DNA of 64,000 bases from 38-11 sp964539975. GTDB taxonomy: Bacteria; Bacillota; Clostridia; Tissierellales; Dethiosulfatibacteraceae. Where the stretch lies: contig CAZIKK010000001.1 in assembly GCA_964539975.1 (NCBI GenBank), positions 124,001 to 188,000 of the forward strand, written 5' to 3'. Each line of letters begins with the position of its first letter. Position 1 is the first letter of the stretch. Made by a program: the position numbers and the translations under genes. Under the pieces are notes generated by a model that had not been told where the DNA came from, made no database searches, and saw only the letters and a list, made by a program, of their open reading frames with translations. This document shows, piece by piece, positions 49,060 to 58,425 of the stretch.

Positions 49060-50465
49060 TCTATCCCCCCTTGCACATCATGATTCGGAACTGCCATAGG
49101 GTAGTCTCCATCCAAACATGCCATACAAAAACCATTTTTTTGACCTGTCGCACGTAATAAACCACAAGGACTTAGATATTGCAATGAATCAGCCTCAAGA
49201 AATTGTTCGATTTCCTTTTCCGTTTTTGATGCCCCAATCAAGTATCTTCTAAAAGGGGTGTCAATCCCAAAAAAACATGAATATTTGACAGGAGGTGAAG
49301 CAATTCTCACATGCACCTCTTTTGCACCAGCTTCCCGCACCTTTTGAACAATTCTCTTGCTGGTTGTTCCTCTTACAATAGAATCATCAATCATAACGAT
49401 TCGTTTATCCTTGACTATTTCCTTCAATACGCTTAATTTTATCTTGACCCCTTCATCTCTAAGCGCTTGGTTGGGTTCGATAAATGTTCTCTTGGCATAC
49501 CGGTTCTTAATCAATCCCAATCCATATGGTATTCCTAATTCCTGAGCATATCCAATTGCTGCAGGTGTCCCAGAGTCCGGTACTGAAAAAACTAGATCTG
49601 CTTCTACAGGTGACTCTTTTGCCAATTCTATTCCGCTATTAAAGCGAGTCTGATATACATTGATACCATCTATATTGCTGTCTGGTCTAGCAAAGTAGAT
49701 GTACTCAAAAATACAGGATTTTCTTCGTACAAATCGATCGCTAGCAATGCTTGTGATCCCCTCTTCATTTACCACTACAATCTCACCGGGCTCAACATCT
49801 CGAATAAATGTCCCTCCCATAGCAGTGATCGCACAACTTTCTGAAGCAAACAAATAGCCATCTTCTCTTTTTCCAATGCATAAGGGTCTCAGACCAAAAG
49901 GATCCCTAATCCCAATCAATTCTTTCTCAGTCATTACCACAAAAGCAAATGCTCCTTTGATAATTTCCATGATGTTTTTGACAGCTTTTACCATATCTCC
50001 TTTATAGTTTCTAGCCAAAAGATTAGCGATAACTTCTGTATCTGTAGAAGTCTGAAAAACCACGCCGTTGTCCTCCAACATTTCTCGCAATGCTTCTGTG
50101 TTGGTTAAATTCCCGTTGTGAGACAATGCGATAGATCCTTTTCTGTATTTAACAACTAATGGTTGTGCATTTTGAATCAAACTATCTCCAGTTGTGGAGT
50201 AACGCACGTGTCCTGTCGCCATTCCACCGATCAAATTGTTTAATATTTTGTCATCAAACACCTCCGCGACCAAGCCAATTCCCTTGTGGTATTCGATGCC
50301 GCCCCCACACTTTACGGCAATACCCGCGCTTTCTTGTCCTCTATGTTGCAAAGAAAACAATCCATAATAAGCAAGTTGGGATACAATTTCTGGTTTGTTC
50401 GAGTAAACACCCACCACGCCACACTCTTCGTGCAATTTGTCGTCGTCACATATTATATTGTACAT
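49056..50465 (-). CDS. purF: Amidophosphoribosyltransferase
   Basis: The 469-residue first committed enzyme, making phosphoribosylamine from PRPP and glutamine. A short propeptide precedes the nucleophile Cys (ECGVVGVYS). The Cys ligands expected for the Bacillus-type 4Fe-4S cluster are visible (KSCIFEYIYFARPDS; YSCFFG; FCMACLDG). The PRPP motif is IVMIDDSIVRGTTSK. Such clusters make the enzyme oxygen-sensitive. Confidence 0.97.
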   Translation of the reverse strand: MYNIICDDDKLHEECGVVGVYSNKPEIVSQLAYYGLFSLQHRGQESAGIAVKCGGGIEYHKGIGLVAEVFDDKILNNLIGGMATGHVRYSTTGDSLIQNAQPLVVKYRKGSIALSHNGNLTNTEALREMLEDNGVVFQTSTDTEVIANLLARNYKGDMVKAVKNIMEIIKGAFAFVVMTEKELIGIRDPFGLRPLCIGKREDGYLFASESCAITAMGGTFIRDVEPGEIVVVNEEGITSIASDRFVRRKSCIFEYIYFARPDSNIDGINVYQTRFNSGIELAKESPVEADLVFSVPDSGTPAAIGYAQELGIPYGLGLIKNRYAKRTFIEPNQALRDEGVKIKLSVLKEIVKDKRIVMIDDSIVRGTTSKRIVQKVREAGAKEVHVRIASPPVKYSCFFGIDTPFRRYLIGASKTEKEIEQFLEADSLQYLSPCGLLRATGQKNGFCMACLDGDYPMAVPNHDVQGGIE

Positions 50466-50472
50466 TTAACAC

Positions 50473-51177
50473 CTAACCTTCTATCCTATTTAATACTTCC
50501 ATATAAATTTCTTCTATTTGCCCCAGATCCTGTCGAAACCTGTCTTTGTCAAGTTTTTTTCCTGTTTCCATATCCCAAAGCCTACAAGTATCAGGAGAAA
50601 TTTCATCAGCTAAAATCACTTTCCCGTCTACTAATCCGAATTCCAACTTGAAATCTACCAATACAATCCCTTTGCTCTTGAAGAATTCTTTCAGTACATC
50701 ATTGACCCGATGGGTATAGAATTCAACTTGTTTGATTTGGTCTTCAGTGGCTATGTTTAAGGCAAAAATATGTGAATGGTTAATGAGTGGGTCTCCTAAT
50801 GCATCATCTTTATAGCAAAACTCAAGTATCGTGCTATTGATACTCTGGCCTTCTTCTAGTCCCATTCGTTTTGCAAATGATCCTGCCACAACATTTCTGA
50901 CTATCACTTCAACTGGTATGATCTTCACTGCTTTTACAAGACTTTCTCTATCATTGATATATTCGACAAAATGTGTAGGAATACCCGCTTCTTCCAGTTG
51001 CATGAATAATGCGCCGGACATCTTGTTGTTGACTACCCCTTTTTCTTTAATTGTGCCTTTCTTCTGTCCATTAAACGCAGTTGCATCATCTTTGTACGAG
51101 ACAATGTAGTACAGATCACTATCTGTCTTATATACTTTCTTGGCTTTTCCTTCGTATAACAATCCCAATTTTTTCAT
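50473..51177 (-). CDS. purC: Phosphoribosylaminoimidazole-succinocarboxamide synthase
   Basis: A 234-residue SAICAR synthetase (step 8). LLYEGKAKKVYKTD and the VVNNKMSGALFMQLEEAGIPTHF segment are typical, as is the EFGLVDGKVILADEISPDTCRLW motif. I use the ATG at 51175-51177; the frame also opens at a TTG two codons earlier. It starts three bases from the purE stop. Confidence 0.97.
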   Translation of the reverse strand: MKKLGLLYEGKAKKVYKTDSDLYYIVSYKDDATAFNGQKKGTIKEKGVVNNKMSGALFMQLEEAGIPTHFVEYINDRESLVKAVKIIPVEVIVRNVVAGSFAKRMGLEEGQSINSTILEFCYKDDALGDPLINHSHIFALNIATEDQIKQVEFYTHRVNDVLKEFFKSKGIVLVDFKLEFGLVDGKVILADEISPDTCRLWDMETGKKLDKDRFRQDLGQIEEIYMEVLNRIEG

Positions 51178-51179
51178 CG

Positions 51180-51674
51180 TCAACCATCCCTGTTTATTCT
51201 TTGTTGCAATGCTAAGTTTTTACTCCTAACGCCTTCTCCCATTTCTGTTTTGTATTTTTTGAAAGCATCCCTCAAATGATCGTACTTCACTGACAATATC
51301 TGCACCGCCAAAAGAGCCGCATTCTCTGCACCATTTATTGCAACCGTAGCAACTGGTACACCTGATGGCATCTGTACTATTGATAGTAAGGAATCCAGTC
51401 CATCCATGGTAGATGATTTTATTGGCAATCCTATCACCGGCAAAACCGTAACACCTGCAAGAACTCCTGGCAAATGAGCCGCTTTACCAGCTGCTCCAAT
51501 GATGACATCATAATTTTTTTCTGCATTCTTTGCAAAGTCTAATGCATCAAATGGTGTTCTATGAGCCGACATGACTTGAACATCGTAAGGCACTTCAAAT
51601 TTCTTCAAAACTTCCAATCCTTTTTCCACAACTGGAAAATCTGAGTCACTTCCCATAATAATAGCTACACGCAT
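51180..51674 (-). CDS. purE: N5-carboxyaminoimidazole ribonucleotide mutase
   Basis: A 164-residue class I/II PurE (step 7). GSDSDFPVVEKGLEVLKKFEVPYDVQVMSAHRTP and GAAGKAAHLPGVLAG are conserved. No purK is adjacent, so the enzyme may use CO2 directly or purK lies elsewhere. AGGAGG precedes the ATG. Confidence 0.97.
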   Translation of the reverse strand: MRVAIIMGSDSDFPVVEKGLEVLKKFEVPYDVQVMSAHRTPFDALDFAKNAEKNYDVIIGAAGKAAHLPGVLAGVTVLPVIGLPIKSSTMDGLDSLLSIVQMPSGVPVATVAINGAENAALLAVQILSVKYDHLRDAFKKYKTEMGEGVRSKNLALQQRINRDG

Positions 51675-51688
51675 AACTACCTCCTGAA

Positions 51689-54600
51689 TTATAAGTAATA
51701 TTTTATTCCGGCTTCAAATATTTGTTGGTTCTTGTTGCCGGGTATGTTCTTGTGTAAATCAACGCCAATCCTTTCAGAGTGAGCCATTTTGCCCAAGACA
51801 CGGCCATCCGGGCTTGTCAATGCCTCTATTGCTGCCATGGATCCATTTGGATTGTCGTTCTCATTCATTGTAGGTTTCCCATTCTCATCTACATATTGAC
51901 ACGCCACTTGTCCGTTTTGAATCAACCGCTCCAACCATTCATCACTGGCATGAAATCGTCCTTCTCCGTGAGAAATCGGGATTGCATGGATATCTCCTAC
52001 TTGGCAATTATTGAGCCAGGGTGACAGATTTGAACTTACTTTTGTATTGACAAATCGAGAGATATGTCTTCCAATCTGATTGTATGTTAGCGTTGGGGTA
52101 TCTTCTTCCAATATCTTAATCTCTCCATACTGAACCAATCCCAGTTTGACAAGTGCTTGGAAACCATTACATATTCCAATGATCAAACCGTCTCTTTTTT
52201 TTAGCAAATTCATGGTTGCTTCACTTACGGCCGGATTTCTGAAAACAGCTGCAATAAACTTCCCTGATCCTTCAGGTTCATCACCCGCACTAAATCCTCC
52301 TGGCAAGGAAATAATTTGGGCCTCATTGATCTTTCTTACCATGAGGTTCATCGCATCTTTCAAGTCATTGACCGTCATATTCCTAAACACCTGAATTTCC
52401 ACCTTGCCTCCCGCCTTTTCAAATGCTTTTGCGGTATCGTACTCACAATTTGTGCCGGGGAAAACAGGAATGAAAATTTTTGGCTTAGCAATAGACTTCG
52501 ATCTTTTGATTTGATTCCCATAGGTGTACTGTTGCCCCTCAAATGAGCCATCCTTCCCAGAAGCAGTTGGGAATACTTTTTCAAGTGGCTTTGACCATTC
52601 TCTTATCATTTCTTCTATAGCGATTTCGCTATCTCCAATAAAAATGTCTGGCTTTCTTATTGTTGTTCCAATAACAAGACCCATATCTTGGCCAATTGCT
52701 ACATCTTTTTTAACTTCTAATATCATATCGCCATAAAAAGGATAAAAAAGATCCTCTTCAGTAAGTTTCTGATCTATTTTGAGACCAATCTTGTTTCCAA
52801 AAGACATTTTGCTCAGCGTTGCAGCTACCCCTCCAAAACCAATAGTATGGGCAGCCAACACGCTTTTATTCCGAATCAAAGCTGTTACTTTATTAAGTTT
52901 TTTGCTTAAGTCGTCATAATCAGGCAATCTATTCTCTGTCTTTTTAATTCTTACCCATACCAAATTGGAATTCGTTTCCTTAAATTCGGGAGATATCACA
53001 TCATTAGACGAAACGGTTCCGACTGCAAAAGCAACTAAGGTAGGTGGGACATCCATATCTTTGAACGTTCCAGACATACTATCTTTACCCCCTATCGCAG
53101 GTACATCCAATTTCAATTGTGCTTCCAACGCTCCCAATAACGCACTGAAAGGTTTCCCCCACCTTGTTCTTTCAAAATTTAATTTCTCATAGTATTCTTG
53201 GAGAGTCAATCGCACATTCTGATAATCTCCACCCGTCGCCGTAACTTTAGCTAATGCATGCACGATAGCAAATTGAGAACCATGATACGGGCTCCAAGTT
53301 GACAAATACGGATCAAAACCATGAGACATAATCGTACAAGTTGTTGTTTCTCCTGTCATGACAGGTATTTTAGAAACCATTGACTCAATCGGCGTTAATT
53401 GATATTTTCCTCCCATTGGCATAAGAACCGTGCCTGATCCGATTGTTGAGTCAAATCTTTCTACCAGCCCTTTTTGAGAGGCTACATTCAGATCAGAAAG
53501 ATTCTTTAACCATTTCTTTTTCAAACTGCTCTCTTCATAAGATTTTCCGTAAACTTTTTGCCAATCAAATGGAAGAGGTTCAGCCACAAAAATATCACTT
53601 GTCTCTCTAACGCCATTTGTGTCTAAAAACTCACGAGATATATTTAAAATTTCCAACCCTCTCCACTTCATTACTAATCGACCTGTATCTGACACGGTCG
53701 CAACTATGGAAGTTTCTAAGTTTTCTTTTTTTGCAAAATTAATAAAATCAGAGACATCTTGTTTCCTTAGAACCACAGCCATTCTTTCCTGAGATTCAGA
53801 TATCGCCAATTCTGTTCCGTCCAAACCCTCATATTTCTTTAAAACGCAGTCCAAGTCAATATCAATGCTGTCTGCTAATTCGCCTATAGCAACTGCTACA
53901 CCACCTGCACCAAAATCATTGCATTTCTTGATCATGCGGCTTACTGTCTTGTTTCTAAACAATCTTTGGATCTTTCTCTCTTCTGGTGGATTCCCTTTTT
54001 GCACCTCTGATCCGCACATGAAAATAGATTGTTCATCATGCTCTTTGGAGGATCCTGTTGCTCCCCCACAACCATCTCTTCCTGTTCTACCACCAACAAC
54101 CAGTATAACATCTCCTGGACTCGCTTCTTCTCTCACTACATTGTCTTTTGGTGCTGCTGCAATCACAGCTCCAATTTCCATTCTTTTCGCTCGGTAGCCT
54201 TCATGATATATTTCTTCCACTTTCCCTGTAGCTAACCCAATCTGATTGCCATAAGAGCTGTAACCGTGAGCTGCTTCTGTTGTAATTTTTCTCTGGGGCA
54301 GTTTTCCAGGTAATGTTTCTTTTAAACCAACTGTAGGATCACCACTACCTGTCACTCGCATAGCTTGATATACATAAGAGCGTCCCGACAAAGGATCTCT
54401 AATCGCTCCCCCCAAACAGGTTGCCGCTCCCCCAAAAGGTTCAATCTCTGTAGGATGATTATGCGTCTCATTCTTAAACATCACTAACCAATTTTCTGTC
54501 CGCCCATTAATTGTCACGGGTACTTCAATTGAACAAGCATTGACCTCTGATGACAACTCTAAGTCATCAAGTTTTCCTTTATTTCTCAAATGTTTCATAG

Positions 54601-55441
54601 CTAAAACCGCCAAATCCATCAAGCATTTTGGCTTTTCTGTCTCTCCATACACCTCTTTTCTCGTGATCAAATACTTTTCATAGGAATCTTTGATGTTTTT
54701 TGCAATCTGCCCTTCTTGAAACTCTATGTCTCCAAATTCTGTGTTGAAAGTTGTATGTCGGCAATGATCCGACCAATAAGTGTCTATCACTTTTAATTCG
54801 GTTACCGTTGGATCTCTTCCTTCGTCTTCTTTAAAATATCTTTGACAAAACTCCAGATCATTCAACGTCATAGCCAATCCTTGATTCTCCAAGAATTCTT
54901 CTAATTGTGTTCTTGAATACAAAATGAAATCTTTGTGAGTCTTAATATTCAGCGGTTCTGGATAAACTGACTCCAATTTATTTGGCTTTTCCATATCAGC
55001 TTCTTTTGAATCTACAGGATTGATATAGTAATTCTTTATTCTCCTCAAATCGAGATCATTGACTTCGCCAATGACTTCGATGATCTTAGCGTATTTGACC
55101 ACAGGCCTATCTGATCCACTTAGAATTTGGATAGCCTGTGCAGCCGAGTCAGCTCTCTGGTCATATTGTCCCGGAAGTAGTTCTACCACAAAAAAATGAT
55201 CCCCCAGAGATATGTCTTCAAAATAAACTTCGTCTTGATTGCATTCAGAAAAAACACTCACGACACTTTCCTTAAAGACTTGTTCAGTCACACCTGAGAC
55301 ATCATATCGATTAATGAGTCTAACCTCTCTTATCCCATCTATCTCTAATGCTATCTTGAAATCTTCTTTTATAGATTGGCTTTCCACATTGAAGCCTTGC
55401 TTCTTTTCAACAAAAACCCGCCTGACTGTATTCAATATCAT
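51689..55441 (-). CDS. purL: Phosphoribosylformylglycinamidine synthase, large fused type
   Basis: A 1250-residue single-chain FGAM synthase (step 4), combining a PurS-like N terminus, two ATP-binding synthase halves (MFKNETHNHPTEIEPFGGAATCLGG; NDFGAGGVAVAIGELAD), and a C-terminal glutaminase with nucleophile Cys (GLIIGICNGFQALVKLGL) and ISHGEGRF. The fused form replaces separate PurL, PurQ and PurS. The ATG lies unusually close to AAGGAGAG; a TTG two codons later has better spacing and might be the true start. First gene of the pur operon. Confidence 0.96.
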   Translation of the reverse strand: MILNTVRRVFVEKKQGFNVESQSIKEDFKIALEIDGIREVRLINRYDVSGVTEQVFKESVVSVFSECNQDEVYFEDISLGDHFFVVELLPGQYDQRADSAAQAIQILSGSDRPVVKYAKIIEVIGEVNDLDLRRIKNYYINPVDSKEADMEKPNKLESVYPEPLNIKTHKDFILYSRTQLEEFLENQGLAMTLNDLEFCQRYFKEDEGRDPTVTELKVIDTYWSDHCRHTTFNTEFGDIEFQEGQIAKNIKDSYEKYLITRKEVYGETEKPKCLMDLAVLAMKHLRNKGKLDDLELSSEVNACSIEVPVTINGRTENWLVMFKNETHNHPTEIEPFGGAATCLGGAIRDPLSGRSYVYQAMRVTGSGDPTVGLKETLPGKLPQRKITTEAAHGYSSYGNQIGLATGKVEEIYHEGYRAKRMEIGAVIAAAPKDNVVREEASPGDVILVVGGRTGRDGCGGATGSSKEHDEQSIFMCGSEVQKGNPPEERKIQRLFRNKTVSRMIKKCNDFGAGGVAVAIGELADSIDIDLDCVLKKYEGLDGTELAISESQERMAVVLRKQDVSDFINFAKKENLETSIVATVSDTGRLVMKWRGLEILNISREFLDTNGVRETSDIFVAEPLPFDWQKVYGKSYEESSLKKKWLKNLSDLNVASQKGLVERFDSTIGSGTVLMPMGGKYQLTPIESMVSKIPVMTGETTTCTIMSHGFDPYLSTWSPYHGSQFAIVHALAKVTATGGDYQNVRLTLQEYYEKLNFERTRWGKPFSALLGALEAQLKLDVPAIGGKDSMSGTFKDMDVPPTLVAFAVGTVSSNDVISPEFKETNSNLVWVRIKKTENRLPDYDDLSKKLNKVTALIRNKSVLAAHTIGFGGVAATLSKMSFGNKIGLKIDQKLTEEDLFYPFYGDMILEVKKDVAIGQDMGLVIGTTIRKPDIFIGDSEIAIEEMIREWSKPLEKVFPTASGKDGSFEGQQYTYGNQIKRSKSIAKPKIFIPVFPGTNCEYDTAKAFEKAGGKVEIQVFRNMTVNDLKDAMNLMVRKINEAQIISLPGGFSAGDEPEGSGKFIAAVFRNPAVSEATMNLLKKRDGLIIGICNGFQALVKLGLVQYGEIKILEEDTPTLTYNQIGRHISRFVNTKVSSNLSPWLNNCQVGDIHAIPISHGEGRFHASDEWLERLIQNGQVACQYVDENGKPTMNENDNPNGSMAAIEALTSPDGRVLGKMAHSERIGVDLHKNIPGNKNQQIFEAGIKYYL

Positions 55442-55468
55442 CTCTCCTTATGCCTTATATGTACTCTC

Positions 55469-55497
55469 ATGATATAAAAAAAAACTAACCCTGTCAA
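55469..55497 (-). promoter_or_regulatory. Promoter of the pur operon
   Basis: TTGACA (55492-55497) and TATCAT (55469-55474), 17 bases apart on the minus strand. The leader is only about 20 bases, so there is no room for a purine riboswitch. Confidence 0.78.
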
Positions 55498-55503
55498 TCT
55501 TTT

Positions 55504-55518
55504 TTGTTAATTTAACAA
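55504..55518. promoter_or_regulatory. Perfect 15-base palindrome upstream of the pur promoter (candidate operator)
   Basis: TTGTTAATTTAACAA, with seven-base arms around one central T, sits six bases before the -35 of the pur promoter. Confidence 0.45.
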
Positions 55519-55566
55519 TAAAAAAACAAACCTAATATTCGTGTAATAACGTACATTATGTTTGTT
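55519..55566 (-). terminator. Terminator-like hairpin between the pur operon and the amidohydrolase gene
   Basis: A 17-base stem with three mismatches (55525-55541 with 55550-55566) followed by a T-run on the minus strand, about 20 bases after the amidohydrolase stop. Confidence 0.7.
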
Positions 55567-55585
55567 TTTTGTTTTGATTATTTGT

Positions 55586-57397
55586 TTATTGTTTCTTATA
55601 CTCTATCCTGCCACCTACAACTGTCATCTCAACTCTTATATCTTTAATCTTTATCGGGTTTATCAAAAAGGGATCTTCCGATAATACCACAAAATCAGCT
55701 AAATACCCTTTGTCTAACTTCCCTTTTTCTAATTCTTCCCCGCTTGCGTAAGCACTCCCAATCGAATAAGCTCGAATCGCATCTTCTATAGTTAACTTTT
55801 GTTTCGGCAACCACCCATCTTTAGGATTCCCTTCCAAATCCATCCTTGTAACTGCTGCATATAAATTAACCATTGGATTAATCGTCTCAACTGGAGCATC
55901 TGTCCCTAGCGCCAACCTAACTCCTGCATCCTGCATCGTCTTCCAATTATAAGACTCTCTTTCTCTTGTTTCACCCACTCTTTTCCTCACAATTTGCCAA
56001 TCCGAAATTGTGAAAACCGGTTGAATAAAGGCAATCAAATTGTGCTCTCTAAGCGCTTCAATCATCGTTTCATTTGTAATTTGACAATGTATGATTCCGT
56101 CTCTCAAACGTTCTTTCTTTTTTATTTTATTCACGTTTCTTGAGTATTCGATCGCTTCCACCGCTCGCCTTAACATTTCATCTCCTATCGCATGTATCAC
56201 CACAGGAACTTTTTCCTTATGAGCCATAAAAATGAGCTTTTGCATGTTTTCCTGTTCTTGCAGTCCTATCCCCCTGTTTTTAGGATCATCCGCATAAGGT
56301 TTTTCCAGTAGAGCCGTCCTTGCACCTAAAGAACCGTCTCCCAAAATCTTTATAGATCCTGTTTTGTACATCTTTCCAATCTGGACACCATGCCCTCCTT
56401 TATCTAGAAAAGCTTGGAAATCTTCTACTTTATCAAAAGCACATTGTTGGCTTATTCTTACTTTGAGTCTTTCTTCTATGTGCATTTTCCCGTAAGCCTT
56501 AACTATATCCTCCCATCTACCACCCGTTTGCTTGAAATCATCCGTTTGAACACTAGTTATGCCATTTGAGAGCAGATGCTTTTGAGCCAATTCAAGCACA
56601 TCTGCAATTTCTTCAACACTAGGAGAAATCATTGCCTCTTTAACTAAATTGATGGCATTTTCCTTCAGGATACCCGTGAATTCACCTTTTTCATCCAACG
56701 TTATTTCTCCACCCTCAACCTGCTTGGTCGTTTCAGCGCCTATCAAATCCCACGCTTTTGTGTTGATGACAACCAGATGGTTACAGACCCTAAAGAACGC
56801 AACTGGAATATCTTTTGAAATTTTGTCTAGATCTTGGCTGGTTGGTAGCATTTTTACATCGAACCCTTCCTGATTCCAACCTCTTCCAATCAACCAATCA
56901 TTTTCCGAAAAGTTCCCATTATTGATTCTTTTTTTACCTCTCTCTATCATTTCTTCAATAGATTTCACATCGTAAAGATCTACACTTCTTAAGCTCTGCC
57001 CTAATCCTAGCAAATGCATGTGAGAGTCGTTGAACCCTGGAACTACCACTTTTCCTTTCAAATCAGTTTGCTCAGAAACCCGTTTCCCGTACCGTTTTAT
57101 CATGTCACGAGTGCTTCCTCCATCTTTTATTCTTTCTCCTTCTACAAAAATAGCTTCGTACATTGTTTCTTTCTCATTGAATGTGTGAATTTTCCCATTG
57201 TAAAATATTTTAGATAATTCTCTCCTGGATGCGTCGTTCTGTTTGCTTTCTCGATAAAATCCTACTGTGGTTATTAAAAGACCACCTATCATAGCCAATG
57301 TAGTGATGGTGCTGTTTCTAAGTTCAGGCACCGAATAACTCATCAAAAATGCAACTGCAAAAACAAAAGCACCGATCAATTTCCATTTCCTTATCAC
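55586..57397 (-). CDS. Membrane-anchored amidohydrolase family 3 (YtcJ-like)
   Basis: A 603-residue protein: two N-terminal membrane helices (about 7-25 and 33-47) then an amidohydrolase of the YtcJ/amidohydrolase 3 type with metal site FNDSHMHLL, MYKTGSIKILGDGSLGARTALL, VIHAIGDEML and ALGTDAPVETINP. Catalytic His/Asp positions are present. The reaction is unknown; such proteins are often annotated as metal-dependent hydrolases of amides. GTG start (57395-57397) with AGGAGG five bases before, overlapping the PHP gene by four bases. The N-terminal helices are unusual for the family. Confidence 0.82.
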   Translation of the reverse strand: MIRKWKLIGAFVFAVAFLMSYSVPELRNSTITTLAMIGGLLITTVGFYRESKQNDASRRELSKIFYNGKIHTFNEKETMYEAIFVEGERIKDGGSTRDMIKRYGKRVSEQTDLKGKVVVPGFNDSHMHLLGLGQSLRSVDLYDVKSIEEMIERGKKRINNGNFSENDWLIGRGWNQEGFDVKMLPTSQDLDKISKDIPVAFFRVCNHLVVINTKAWDLIGAETTKQVEGGEITLDEKGEFTGILKENAINLVKEAMISPSVEEIADVLELAQKHLLSNGITSVQTDDFKQTGGRWEDIVKAYGKMHIEERLKVRISQQCAFDKVEDFQAFLDKGGHGVQIGKMYKTGSIKILGDGSLGARTALLEKPYADDPKNRGIGLQEQENMQKLIFMAHKEKVPVVIHAIGDEMLRRAVEAIEYSRNVNKIKKKERLRDGIIHCQITNETMIEALREHNLIAFIQPVFTISDWQIVRKRVGETRERESYNWKTMQDAGVRLALGTDAPVETINPMVNLYAAVTRMDLEGNPKDGWLPKQKLTIEDAIRAYSIGSAYASGEELEKGKLDKGYLADFVVLSEDPFLINPIKIKDIRVEMTVVGGRIEYKKQ

Positions 57398-58248
57398 GTC
57401 AACCTCCTAACATCGACTGTTTCCCAACCAGTGTTTGTTAAATAATGAATTTGCCTATACCCAATCCTCTCTAATAGTTGAGCTGCCTTATGAAAATCAT
57501 AATCTACCGTTTCTGTAGCATGCGCATCCGCACTGATTGTTACTGGAATGTTTCTTTTAAGCATTTCATGAATAATCCACACCGAAGGGTAGTACTCATT
57601 TGAATACCCCCTTGATTTACCACCTGTATTGATCTCGACAATGCTACCAGCCTTCTCTATTCTATCAAGGCATTCACATACCGCTTCTCTATACCACTGG
57701 TCTCCTTCATCGAACAAAATCATTGCCTCATTGCTTTTCTTGATTAAGTCTAAATGCCCAACAATTTTTGGACGAATGGTTTCAACCATCTCCGACACAT
57801 GTTGGAAATAGGCTTTAATAGCTTTTTGAGAGTCACCCTCATAGCTGACTCTAATACCTTCCAATAGTTCCTCTTTAGTGTAGTCCACTGTCCACATCAA
57901 GTCACCTATTCTTTTCCCAGAAAAATGAACCGACCCAATGATATAGTCTAAAGATGGCAACGCTCTTTTCAGCTTGTCGTCCAGTTCATATCCAGGAATG
58001 TAGTCAATCTCTAAACCTATGAATACATGAATTTGATCCAAATACTTTGTTTTGAGCCTTCTGGCTTCTTCAAAATAATCCTGTAATCTCTCTATTGGCA
58101 TCGTCCAATCCGTCTTAAATGGGATCGGTCCATGAGAAGATATCCCAAAGTGAGTCATCCCTTTATGAATTGCTGATTGAATCATAGCCTCCATGGTTGC
58201 CGAACCATCACAATAACGTGTGTGGTTATGATAGTTGAATTTAAGCAT
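57394..58248 (-). CDS. PHP-domain phosphatase (histidinol-phosphatase-like)
   Basis: A 284-residue PHP-family phosphoesterase with the metal motifs NYHNHTRYCDGS at the N terminus, GISSHGPIP, LEIDYIPG, GSVHF, and DAHAT near the C terminus. Resembles HisK histidinol phosphate phosphatase, but no his genes are near, so other phosphoesters remain possible. GGAGG precedes the ATG. Four-base overlap with the downstream amidohydrolase suggests a coupled pair. Confidence 0.85.
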   Translation of the reverse strand: MLKFNYHNHTRYCDGSATMEAMIQSAIHKGMTHFGISSHGPIPFKTDWTMPIERLQDYFEEARRLKTKYLDQIHVFIGLEIDYIPGYELDDKLKRALPSLDYIIGSVHFSGKRIGDLMWTVDYTKEELLEGIRVSYEGDSQKAIKAYFQHVSEMVETIRPKIVGHLDLIKKSNEAMILFDEGDQWYREAVCECLDRIEKAGSIVEINTGGKSRGYSNEYYPSVWIIHEMLKRNIPVTISADAHATETVDYDFHKAAQLLERIGYRQIHYLTNTGWETVDVRRLT

Positions 58249-58280
58249 ATTTGCCTCCTACTTTATAGTCTGACAAAAGC

Positions 58281-58309
58281 ATTATATCATAAGCCATGAA
58301 AGCACTCAA
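58281..58309 (-). promoter_or_regulatory. Promoter of the PHP phosphatase-amidohydrolase operon
   Basis: TTGAGT (58304-58309) and perfect TATAAT (58281-58286), 17 bases apart on the minus strand. For the divergent patatin gene a TATAAT lies at 58403-58408 without a convincing -35. Confidence 0.7.
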
Positions 58310-58425
58310 ACATGTGTTGCCTTGCTCGAAATGGTGTTTTATCAGTCGTCATCAAAATTTAGTATCTGTTGTTTATCCTCTCATTATTTGATATGATTAT
58401 TCTATAATATTGAGGCGGTGAATCT

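Noticed and set aside
55525..55566. PurBox-like sequences (TAATGTACG and CGAATATTA) before the pur operon
   Set aside because: They resemble PurR box halves, but orientation and spacing (about 10 bases) do not fit, and they form the stem of a terminator for the amidohydrolase gene.
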